This document shows, piece after piece, positions 16,311-23,866 of a DNA stretch of 44,371 bases (position 1 is its first letter; each line of letters opens with the position of its first letter). The position numbers and the translations under genes are program-made. The notes under the pieces were generated by a model, which did not search any database, was not told the DNA's origin, and worked only from the letters and a program-made list of their open reading frames with translations. The stretch is from an uncultured Collinsella sp. (GTDB taxonomy: Bacteria > Actinomycetota > Coriobacteriia > Coriobacteriales > Coriobacteriaceae): positions 1 through 44,371 of the forward strand of contig UQDE01000019.1 in assembly GCA_900539735.1 (NCBI GenBank). Reading direction: 5' to 3'.

Positions 16311-16554
16311 AATTTTAACAGCGATTGCATTGGCGACGACTGTCGCGGCTGGTGCCTTTGCTGGCTATAAGATCGCGACAGACGATGAACTTCGAGGTCG
16401 TTTGCTTCGTAGTGCGCAAGATATTGTCGATACATCCAAGAAGAAAATGGATGTTATGACAGAAGATGTTGCCATGCGTACAGCTCAAGTAACAAAGAAT
16501 CCAAAGATTAATCAAGGTTGGGTTAGCAACCAATGGGAAAATGTAGGCTATTAG
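16300..16554 (+). CDS. Small membrane protein downstream of ParB
   Basis: An 84-residue protein with one N-terminal membrane segment (about 5-24, 'ILTAIALATTVAAGAFAGYK') followed by a charged helical stretch ('DELRGRLLRSAQDIVDTSKKKMDVM'). I do not recognise a named family; it loosely resembles YtxH-type proteins. The ATG at 16300 follows AAGGAGG (16288-16294) and overlaps the parB end by 11 bases, so it is translationally coupled to the partition genes and may have a role in segregation or at the membrane. Its stop codon lies inside the second copy of TTAGGTACCTAA. Confidence 0.8.
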   Translation: MRNRILTAIALATTVAAGAFAGYKIATDDELRGRLLRSAQDIVDTSKKKMDVMTEDVAMRTAQVTKNPKINQGWVSNQWENVGY

Positions 16555-16563
16555 GTACCTAAC
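16551..16563. repeat. Palindrome TTAGGTACCTAAC, copy 2
   Basis: Identical over 13 bases to the sequence at 13047-13059. Here it includes the stop codon of the small membrane gene. The two copies bracket jag-rsmG-parS-parA-parB-small gene, about 3.5 kb. Confidence 0.5.
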
Positions 16564-16582
16564 AATTACTTAGCATATTTTG

Positions 16583-16624
16583 AGGGGTCCTTGTCTGATT
16601 CATGAGACAAGGACCCCTTATTTT
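16583..16624 (+). terminator. Terminator of the parAB operon
   Basis: A perfect 14-bp stem (16583-16596 with 16605-16618) with an 8-base loop is followed by a short T-rich tail (TATTTT). It ends rightward transcription from the partition genes. Confidence 0.85.
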
Positions 16625-16673
16625 GGCCGTAGAAAATAGGGCAGGTAGCAGCTGATTCAAAATTAAGGCCAAT

Positions 16674-16715
16674 AAATGAAACGGCCCCGGTCGCATATCA
16701 TGCAACCGGGGCCGT
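16674..16715 (-). terminator. Probable terminator of rlmN
   Basis: On the minus strand beyond rlmN, an 11-bp perfect GC-rich stem (16681-16691 with 16705-16715) with a 13-base loop is followed by a modest U-rich tail (UUUCAUUUAUU). Confidence 0.7.
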
Positions 16716-16719
16716 TCGA

Positions 16720-16735
16720 TGTTTCACATGAAACG
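16720..16735 (+). other. Degenerate parS-like site
   Basis: TGTTTCACATGAAACG matches 14 of 16 positions of the parS consensus. It lies between the rlmN stop codon and its terminator, about 2.2 kb from the perfect sites. It is a plausible weak ParB site. Confidence 0.5.
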
Positions 16736-16753
16736 TCTTGGGGTGAGATTCCC

Positions 16754-17806
16754 CTATGCGTTCTTCTGAACTTTGAAGCGCTGCTTCAGCTGTCCGCAAG
16801 CGGCGTCAATATCGTTACCACGGGAGTTACGAATCGTGGTCTCGATGCCACGGGACTCAAGACGACGCTGAAGATCCTCAACCTTATGAATCGGCGACGG
16901 TTTGAGCGGGCTGCCCTCGATGTCGTTAAGCTGAATGAGGTTAACGTGGCACAGCGTTCCCTCGCAGAAGTCGCAGAGCGCCTGCATCTCGGGATTCGTA
17001 TCGTTGACGCCTTCGATCATGGCATACTCATAGGTCGGGCGGCGGCCGGTCTTCTCGGTGTAGAGCTGAAGCGCTTCGTGAAGGCGAAGCAGCGTGTACT
17101 TCTTAACACCGGGCATGAGCTTATTGCGCGTCGACTGGATGGCGGAATGCAGGGAAACGGCAAGCGTGAACTGCTCGGGGATGTCGGCAAATTTGCGAAT
17201 ACCGGGAATAACGCCGCTGGTAGAGACGGTGAGGTGACGAGCGCCGATACCGATGCCATCGGGGTCGTTGAGGATTCGCAGCGCCTTGAGAACCTCGTCG
17301 TAGTTGGCAAACGGCTCGCCCTGGCCCATGAAGACAACGCTCGTGGCGCGCTCGCCAAAGTCGTTGGATACATGAAGTACCTGGTCGACGATCTCTTGAG
17401 CGGTCAGAGAGCGCTTGAGGCCGTTGAGACCGGTAGCGCAAAAGGCACAGCCCATGCCACAGCCTGCCTGGGTGGAAACGCAGACGGAAAGCTTGTTACG
17501 ACGGGGCATGCCGACGGTCTCGACGGAAACGCCGTCGTGGTACTCGAGCAGATACTTGCGAGAGCCATCTTTGGAAACCTGCTTGGTGAGTTCAGTCGGC
17601 GTGTCAAAGGCAAAAGCCTCTTTAAGCTGCTCGCGGAAAGCCTTGGGAAGGTTGGTCATATCGTCAAACGAACAAACGTTCTTCTCAAAGACCCATTCGA
17701 TGAGCTGCTTCGCGCGGAAGGCGGGCTGGCCAAGCTCGGCCACGAGCTCGCGAATATCGTTTTGGCTCAAGTCGCGAATGTCCTGAGATTTAGTCCTGGG
17801 ATTCAT
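16754..17806 (-). CDS. rlmN: 23S rRNA/tRNA m2A methyltransferase RlmN
   Basis: Radical SAM enzyme that methylates C2 of A2503 in 23S rRNA and A37 of some tRNAs. The 350 residues fit the family. The [4Fe-4S] cluster cysteines are C116-x3-C120-x2-C123 in 'AGCGMGCAFCAT'. The methyl-relay cysteine is Cys337 in 'DIDAACGQLK', and 'GMGEP' appears here as 'GQGEPFANYDEV'. The N-terminal helical domain ('QPAFRAKQLIEWVF') is present. The ATG at 17806 has AAAGG upstream. It is divergent from ddl across an 85-base gap. Confidence 0.95.
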   Translation of the reverse strand: MNPRTKSQDIRDLSQNDIRELVAELGQPAFRAKQLIEWVFEKNVCSFDDMTNLPKAFREQLKEAFAFDTPTELTKQVSKDGSRKYLLEYHDGVSVETVGMPRRNKLSVCVSTQAGCGMGCAFCATGLNGLKRSLTAQEIVDQVLHVSNDFGERATSVVFMGQGEPFANYDEVLKALRILNDPDGIGIGARHLTVSTSGVIPGIRKFADIPEQFTLAVSLHSAIQSTRNKLMPGVKKYTLLRLHEALQLYTEKTGRRPTYEYAMIEGVNDTNPEMQALCDFCEGTLCHVNLIQLNDIEGSPLKPSPIHKVEDLQRRLESRGIETTIRNSRGNDIDAACGQLKQRFKVQKNA

Positions 17807-17891
17807 GGAAGCCTTTCGATTTTGGGGAAACGTAGAGGGTATCGCTACAATATGGTATCAGCTGCAGAAATTATAGAGGAGGAGTCTGCCC

Positions 17892-18857
17892 ATGCCGGGT
17901 AAAAGCCTAGAGAACATGCATGTAGCGGTCTTGGCGGGCGGTCATTCCGCTGAGCGCGAGATCTCGCTCAATTCGGGAAAGAACGTCGTGGTTGCCTTGA
18001 AGGAGGCCGGCTACACTTCGGTGGAGCTGCTCGACACGGCTGCCGATGATTTTATGGTAACCATGGCGACCGGCGGCTTTGACGTGGCGTTTATCGCCAT
18101 GCACGGTGCCGGCGGCGAGGATGGCGCCATGCAGGGCGCCATGGAGACCCTGGGTATCCCCTACACGGCCTCGGGCGTGCTTGCCAGCGCCTGCGGTGCC
18201 GACAAGGAGGTCTCTAAGCTCCTGTACGCCAAGGCGGGCATTCCCATTGCCCCCGGCCTCGCGCTCGAGGTGGGCGATGAAGTCGATATCGATCATATCG
18301 TCGAGGTTTGTGGCGAGCGCTGCTTTGTGAAGCCGGCCGTCAACGGTTCCAGCTATGGCATTTCCCTGGTCCATGAGCCCTCCGAGCTGCCCGCGGCAAT
18401 CGCCAAGGCGTTTGCGTACGGCGACAAAGTGCTGGTCGAGAAGTGCATCGAGGGTACCGAGATCACCGTCGGTGTGTACGGCGAGGACGACGTGCGCGCT
18501 CTGCCGATTGTCGAGATTCGCAAACCCGAGGACTGCGAGTTCTACGATCTGGACGTGAAATATGTCGACCCTACGGACATCCATCGCATTCCGGCGCAGA
18601 TTTCACCCGAGAATTACGCTCGCGCTCAGGAGCTTGCCTGTGCTGCTCACAAGGCCCTCGGTTGCCTGGGTATCTCGCGCAGCGACTTTATCGTGAGTGA
18701 GGACGGCCCCGTTATCCTCGAGACCAATACCATTCCCGGCATGACCGATACGTCGCTGTATCCGGACGAGATCCGCCACACCGACGACATGACGTTCCCG
18801 CAGGTCTGTGACAGCCTGATCCGTATGGGCCTTCGTCGAGCGGGCATTGCATGCTAA
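17892..18857 (+). CDS. ddl: D-alanine--D-alanine ligase
   Basis: ATP-grasp ligase that makes the D-Ala-D-Ala dipeptide for peptidoglycan. 321 residues. Motifs: 'AGGHSAEREIS' (15-25), 'HGAGGEDGAMQG' (71-82), 'VKPAVNGSSYGIS' (146-158) and 'ILETNTIPGMT' near the end. The omega-loop keeps Lys223-Tyr224 in 'FYDLDVKY', the pair that favours D-Ala over D-lactate, so vancomycin-type D-Lac activity is not suggested. GGAGG lies about 10 bases before the ATG; an in-frame ATG eight codons later is a possible alternative start. The 3' end overlaps the next gene by 7 bases. Confidence 0.94.
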   Translation: MPGKSLENMHVAVLAGGHSAEREISLNSGKNVVVALKEAGYTSVELLDTAADDFMVTMATGGFDVAFIAMHGAGGEDGAMQGAMETLGIPYTASGVLASACGADKEVSKLLYAKAGIPIAPGLALEVGDEVDIDHIVEVCGERCFVKPAVNGSSYGISLVHEPSELPAAIAKAFAYGDKVLVEKCIEGTEITVGVYGEDDVRALPIVEIRKPEDCEFYDLDVKYVDPTDIHRIPAQISPENYARAQELACAAHKALGCLGISRSDFIVSEDGPVILETNTIPGMTDTSLYPDEIRHTDDMTFPQVCDSLIRMGLRRAGIAC

Positions 18858-21745
18858 TCGAGGACGCGGTTTCGTCAGGAACGCCGCAGTTTGTCATCGA
18901 CTCCTATGCCACGCTTGCCGAACGCGCCAAAACGCAGTCCTTCGGCCTTATCGAGGAAGATGTGATTGTCCTCGATACCGAGACCACAGGTCTTTCGGTG
19001 CAGGACAACGAGCTGATCGAGATCTCGGCGGCCCGTCTTTCGGGCCGCGAGATCGTCGACCGCTTCGATACCTTCGTGCATCCCAAGCAGCTAATTCCCG
19101 CCGAGATTACCGAGCTCACGAGCATTACAAATGCCGATGTGGCAGATGCCCCGTCGGCCGCTGAGGCCGTCGCCGCTCTCGCCGATTTTGTCGGTGGTTG
19201 CCCGGTGATCGCACATAACGCCACGTTCGATCGCTCGTTTATCGAGTCGGTCAAAGGCGGCGTCAACGTGAGCGATATCTGGATCGATTCGCTGGCGCTG
19301 TCGCGCATCGCGCTTCCGCGCCTGGCCTCGCACAAGCTGTCTTTTATGGCCGATCTGTTTGGCTGTGACTCGGTATCACACCGTGCCAATGCCGACGTCG
19401 ACGCCCTGTGTGGCGTATGGCGCGTGTTGCTCGTGGCGCTCACCGACTTGCCCCAGGGCCTCATGGCGCGCCTAGCCGACATGCATCCGGATGTGCCTTG
19501 GTCCTATCGTCCTATCTTCTCATTCTTGGCAGGGCAGAACCCTGGTTCTATCTTCTCTCTCAGCGCCGCTCGTGCTGACGTTCTCAAGGCCGATCGCGCC
19601 GACGATCGGGTGGACGCCGACGAACTGCCGGTCCTCAAGATGCCGAGTCGTGAGGAGATTGAGGCAGACTATGCGCCAGGTGGCCTGGTCAATCGCATGT
19701 ACCCCACCTACGAGCCGCGTGATGAGCAGATCGCGATGGCGCTCGAGGTCCGCGATGCGCTGGTCACGGGCACTCATCGTGTAATTGAGGCGGGCACAGG
19801 CGTCGGCAAATCGATGGCCTATCTGGTGCCTTTTGCCGAGGCAGCACGCCGTAACAACATCACGGTTGGTATTGCGACCAAATCGAACAATCTCGCCGAC
19901 CAGCTCATGTACCATGAGCTGCCAAAACTTGCCGAGCAACTGGACGGTGGTCTGTCATTTTGCGCTCTCAAGGGGTATGACCACTATCCGTGCCTGCGCA
20001 AGCTTGAGCGTATGAGCCGCGGCCAGGTCGAGATTACCACCAAGCGCGATCCGGCGGACACGCTCACGGCGGTCGCGGTCATTATGGCGTACGTCTGCCA
20101 ATCAGCCGATGGCGACCTCGACTCACTTGGCATTCGGTGGCGCAGCGTCAACCGTCCCGACTTTACGACGGCGTCGCGCGAGTGCGCCCGTCGCCTATGC
20201 CCGTTCTTCCCCGATAAATGCCTGGTCCACGGCGCTCGCCGTCGTGCGGCGCATGCCGATGTGGTGGTCACCAACCATTCCCTGCTGTTCCGCAATGTCG
20301 CGGCCGAGGGCAGGATTTTACCTCCGATTCGTCATTGGGTAATCGACGAGGCCCATTCCATCGAGCGCGAGGCGCGCCGCCAGTGGGCGCGCGTGGTGTC
20401 GGCGGACGAATCACACGTTCTGTTTGAGCGCCTGGGTGGCTCGAGCACCGGCGCGCTAAGCCAGGTTTCCCGTGATTTGGCAACCTCCGAGGGCTCTACG
20501 CTCTATCTGGGCCTTACTGCCAAGGCGACGTCGACGGTTGCGCGCGCGAGCATGGCAATCGCCGACGTGTTCGATGGCGTTCGCGAGCTCGGCCGCCGTG
20601 CGCGTGGGGGTTATGACAATGCCAATCTATGGATTGGCCCCGAGCTGCGCGAATCTGACGACTGGCATGATTTCTTACCGTCGGCCTACACTGCCATCGA
20701 CGCATTGGAACAAGCTGACAAGAGCGTCGACGCGCTGGTGCAAGCCGTCGCCGCCGACAAGCCCGAGGTTGTTGTTGACCTGGGTGATATCTCGCGCCGC
20801 CTGCACGAGCTGGCCGAGAACCTCAAACTCATCATTGATGGCGCCGATGAACACTACGTGTATTCGCTGCAGGTCAATCGCAGGTTGCGTGCCGGCGGAG
20901 AGTCGATGACCGCAGAGCGCATCGACATTGGTGAGGCCTTGGCAACCGAGTGGCTGCCCGAGGTTCACACGGCTATCTTTGCCTCGGCGACCATGACGGT
21001 GTCCAAAAGCTTTGAACACTTTAACCACGCGGTCGGCCTCGATCGCGTCGGTGCTTCGACATCCTCATCGCTGCACTTGGATTCGAGCTACGACTTCGAT
21101 TCGAACATGGCCGTAGTCGTTGCGGGCGATATCCCCGATCCGCGCGATCGTGAGAGCTATCTTACGGCGCTCGAGCGCGTGCTGGTCGACGCCCATCTTG
21201 CCATGGGCGGATCGGTGCTCACGCTGTTCACCAATCGGCGCGACATGGAAGACCTGTACGCCCGCGTTGAGCCCAAGATGGCCCGTGCGGGTCTGGAGCT
21301 CAACTGCCAGCAGCGCAACTCATCTCCTCGTCGCCTGCGCGACCGGTTTATCAACGAGCCGACCTCGTCGCTTTTTGCTCTTAAGGCCTTTTGGGAGGGA
21401 TTCGACGCCAGCGGCGAGACGCTGCGCTGCGTCATCATTCCCAAGCTGCCGTTCTCGAGTCCCACGGACCCGCTCTCGTGCGAGCGCAATCTGCGCGAAG
21501 ACCGCGCTTGGGCGCGCTATTCGCTGCCCGAGGCGGTGCTCGAGGTCAAGCAGGCGGCCGGCCGCCTTATCCGCTCGTCGACCGATTGCGGCGTGCTGAT
21601 TCTGGCCGACCCGCGCCTGGTGACGAAGGGCTACGGAAAGAAGTTCTTAACGTCGCTGCCTACGAGCTCCTACCAGCGCATCGAATCGGCGCAGATCGGG
21701 CACTATCTGCAACTGTGGCGTGCACGCCACGAGCGGCGGCGCTAA
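18851..21745 (+). CDS. dinG: DinG-type exonuclease-helicase
   Basis: A 964-residue fusion of a DnaQ-like 3'-5' exonuclease and an XPD/DinG-type superfamily 2 helicase. The exonuclease shows D42 and E44 in 'LDTETTG', 'HNATFDRSF' and the closing 'HRANADVDAL' (about 176). The helicase shows Walker A 'GTGVGKS' (about 315), 'DEAH' (about 497) and the C-terminal 'FASATMT' and 'QAAGRLIRS' motifs. Cysteines at 'YPCLRKL', 'ECARRLCPFFPDKC' could hold the Fe-S cluster seen in E. coli DinG; in Bacillus DinG the cluster is absent. The family acts in DNA repair and structured-DNA processing. It starts inside the ddl end and converges on the WYL genes with a 4-base overlap. Confidence 0.9.
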   Translation: MLIEDAVSSGTPQFVIDSYATLAERAKTQSFGLIEEDVIVLDTETTGLSVQDNELIEISAARLSGREIVDRFDTFVHPKQLIPAEITELTSITNADVADAPSAAEAVAALADFVGGCPVIAHNATFDRSFIESVKGGVNVSDIWIDSLALSRIALPRLASHKLSFMADLFGCDSVSHRANADVDALCGVWRVLLVALTDLPQGLMARLADMHPDVPWSYRPIFSFLAGQNPGSIFSLSAARADVLKADRADDRVDADELPVLKMPSREEIEADYAPGGLVNRMYPTYEPRDEQIAMALEVRDALVTGTHRVIEAGTGVGKSMAYLVPFAEAARRNNITVGIATKSNNLADQLMYHELPKLAEQLDGGLSFCALKGYDHYPCLRKLERMSRGQVEITTKRDPADTLTAVAVIMAYVCQSADGDLDSLGIRWRSVNRPDFTTASRECARRLCPFFPDKCLVHGARRRAAHADVVVTNHSLLFRNVAAEGRILPPIRHWVIDEAHSIEREARRQWARVVSADESHVLFERLGGSSTGALSQVSRDLATSEGSTLYLGLTAKATSTVARASMAIADVFDGVRELGRRARGGYDNANLWIGPELRESDDWHDFLPSAYTAIDALEQADKSVDALVQAVAADKPEVVVDLGDISRRLHELAENLKLIIDGADEHYVYSLQVNRRLRAGGESMTAERIDIGEALATEWLPEVHTAIFASATMTVSKSFEHFNHAVGLDRVGASTSSSLHLDSSYDFDSNMAVVVAGDIPDPRDRESYLTALERVLVDAHLAMGGSVLTLFTNRRDMEDLYARVEPKMARAGLELNCQQRNSSPRRLRDRFINEPTSSLFALKAFWEGFDASGETLRCVIIPKLPFSSPTDPLSCERNLREDRAWARYSLPEAVLEVKQAAGRLIRSSTDCGVLILADPRLVTKGYGKKFLTSLPTSSYQRIESAQIGHYLQLWRARHERRR

Positions 21746-22659
21746 AGCGGACAGACGAGGGTCTTTGCCATATCGCACAGACGCTTTGACAGGGCGGGGT
21801 CATCCAAGATGCGGATGGCTCCGCCCGCTGCGATTACCTGGCTCAGTAGCCAACGCTCGGAGCCATAATGCACGGTTACCGTTGCCATGTCTGCCCCGCT
21901 GCGCTCGATTAGGGTGATGCCGGCCCAGTCCAGATGCTCCGCCATATCGAATGGCATCAAGAGCTTTGCGCTACGCTGCGTCCGAGCAAGGGAATCGTGG
22001 AGGGATGTGACGTCCGGTGCATGAGGCACGACGGAGTCTTCCGTCAAGGCGAGTCCCTCGATTTTATCCATGCGATAGGTGCGCTGCTCATCGACCGCGA
22101 TGTCCCAGGCAATCAGGTATGTTTGGTCGCCGTTTGCCGTAATGCGCAAGGGGTCGACCAGACGCTCACGTGGCCGTGCATCGTCCATCGAGCGATACGA
22201 GATGCGGCAGCGAACACCGTCCTGAATGGCGCAGCTCAGCTGCTGCCAGTGCGACCCGTGGTTGACGGTGTCAAAGACGCGCTGGTTATAGCCGAGCTCT
22301 TCGGGTAGAAGGGCATGTCGAATCCGAGCTGCCGTATGCGGCTCGATCCCCAACGATTCAAGTTCATGGTTGAGCACAGCGCCCTCGGCGGCACTCAAGC
22401 GCAGCGGTAGCACACGCCCGGCGTCACCGGTGAGGACCACACGCTCGCCGCGGCATTCGCAGATGATGCGCGCGCCCGATTCTCGGTCCGCGAGCGTCGA
22501 GACGATCTCGAGAATCTCGTCGAGCGACACCCCCGTGATGTCAAAGCGACTGCAAATCTCGGTTCGAGTCATGCCGCTCTCGCCGGCGGCGTAGAGGGCC
22601 TCCATGATGTCGATGGCGCGCGAGAGCCTCTGCTCGCTGGTGAGTTTACGCACGGGCAT
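21742..22659 (-). CDS. WYL-domain transcription regulator, PafC-like
   Basis: A regulator of about 305 residues when started at the ATG at 22659 (MPVRKLTSEQRLSR). An N-terminal winged helix-turn-helix (about 5-60, 'GMTRTEICSRFDITGVSLDEIL') precedes a WYL domain in 'QTYLIAWDIAVDEQRTYRMDKIEG' (about 190-214) and a C-terminal WCX-like extension. The 14-base overlap with the preceding WYL gene fits the pafB-pafC arrangement of Actinobacteria, in which the pair activates the RecA/LexA-independent DNA-damage response. Assignment is by domain order and gene pairing; PafBC function here is inferred. Confidence 0.82.
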   Translation of the reverse strand: MPVRKLTSEQRLSRAIDIMEALYAAGESGMTRTEICSRFDITGVSLDEILEIVSTLADRESGARIICECRGERVVLTGDAGRVLPLRLSAAEGAVLNHELESLGIEPHTAARIRHALLPEELGYNQRVFDTVNHGSHWQQLSCAIQDGVRCRISYRSMDDARPRERLVDPLRITANGDQTYLIAWDIAVDEQRTYRMDKIEGLALTEDSVVPHAPDVTSLHDSLARTQRSAKLLMPFDMAEHLDWAGITLIERSGADMATVTVHYGSERWLLSQVIAAGGAIRILDDPALSKRLCDMAKTLVCPL

Positions 22660-23668
22660 GCTCGTGCACCGTCCTTTCAATGAGGTGGTTCCACGCCTGT
22701 TTGAGCGATTTGGGGGCCACGGGCCTCATGCCGTCTATGGCGTGGGCCATGCAAAATGAGGCGGCGGCTTCAAGATCGCGCACGTCGACGGTCCAGGTCC
22801 ATCCCGCATCGGTGTGTGCGAGCTCACCTCGCCCGCGCGTGAGGCCGTTGATCATATCGATCTGCGTCTGAGGGGCGAACGAGAACGTAGCTGCAACGGG
22901 CGGTCGGTCGGCAAAATCGAATTCAAAGAACAGATAGTCGTTGAGATTGAAGTTCGCGGGGATGACGTAGGCCTTCGAAGGACGCCAAGCGCGAACGATA
23001 CGGTCGCAGCGGAATGTCCTGATGTCGTCGGTGGCATTGTCGAGACCGCAGAAGTACGCCACGCCCTCGCGCTCGAACATGCCGTAGACGCAGACGGTGC
23101 GCTCTTTCTGCTCGCCGCGTCCGTTCTGATATAAAAATCGCAGCGCGCATCGCTCGGCAAAGGCGCTCCATACCGCATCGACGGTGGGAGAGCGGCGGAT
23201 CGGTACTTCGTCCACCGCCGTCCTACCGGTGAGATAGGCAATCTTGGAGCGAATATCGGCAAGCGGTGCGGCAAAAGTGGATGAGCCGGCCGCTAGTGTC
23301 TGGTCGATGGCGTTGAGCAGGATATCGGCGTCGTCTGCGGTAATGAGGCCGCCTGCCGCAAACGTGTGCTCGCGGTCGATTGTCCACGAGCTTTCCTCGG
23401 TCTCCTGCGCGCCGGTGGGGCGAACCTCCTTGATTAAGATGCCGCGTTCGAGCAGCTTGTCACGATCGCGTCGAAACTTGCGCTTATCCGAGTCGATATT
23501 GCCCGAGCCATATCCCAGGTCAGAATCCAAGACGATCTGCTCGGTCGTCAGCGGTTCGGGGGAGCTATTGAGCACAAAGAAAAGATTGAGGATGCGCTGA
23601 GCCGTTTTATCGAAACTGGGCTCCGAATTTCCCTTTTTAATTGTCTCGGTCGTGTCGCTTGCCGTCAT
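22646..23668 (-). CDS. WYL-domain transcription regulator, PafB-like
   Basis: A 340-residue protein with an N-terminal HTH ('KTAQRILNLFFVLNSSPEPLTTEQIV', about 20-50), a linker ('DSDKRKFRRDRDKLLERGI') typical of WYL regulators, and a WYL-type domain whose core reads 'GVAYFCGLDNATDDIRTFRCDRI' (about 210-235). The ATG at 23668 has AGGA upstream. It is the first gene of a two-gene leftward unit that converges on dinG. PafB/PafC proteins sense DNA damage in mycobacteria, and recent work points to single-stranded DNA as the WYL ligand; whether that holds here is not shown. Confidence 0.82.
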   Translation of the reverse strand: MTASDTTETIKKGNSEPSFDKTAQRILNLFFVLNSSPEPLTTEQIVLDSDLGYGSGNIDSDKRKFRRDRDKLLERGILIKEVRPTGAQETEESSWTIDREHTFAAGGLITADDADILLNAIDQTLAAGSSTFAAPLADIRSKIAYLTGRTAVDEVPIRRSPTVDAVWSAFAERCALRFLYQNGRGEQKERTVCVYGMFEREGVAYFCGLDNATDDIRTFRCDRIVRAWRPSKAYVIPANFNLNDYLFFEFDFADRPPVAATFSFAPQTQIDMINGLTRGRGELAHTDAGWTWTVDVRDLEAAASFCMAHAIDGMRPVAPKSLKQAWNHLIERTVHEHARA

Positions 23669-23866
23669 AGAGTCCTCGCATGAGAAGGTGGTTTGCTGCC
23701 ATGATTTTAGTCCGATATGGAGATTAGGCTATATCCTTGTCCGCTCGGGGCGTTAAGATGGCCCGAATTCGGTCGTTTGCGCTCGCTCGGGGTATACTTT
23801 CGACTATATACGGTTCTAATGTGCATGCATTGGGCCTATTTGTCGGATTATGGATGTGGAGCGCAC

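Noticed and set aside
17892..18857. Possible D-Ala-D-Lac (vancomycin-resistance-type) ligase
   Set aside because: The Lys-Tyr pair in the omega-loop (K223-Y224) is that of D-Ala-D-Ala ligases, and no van genes are nearby.
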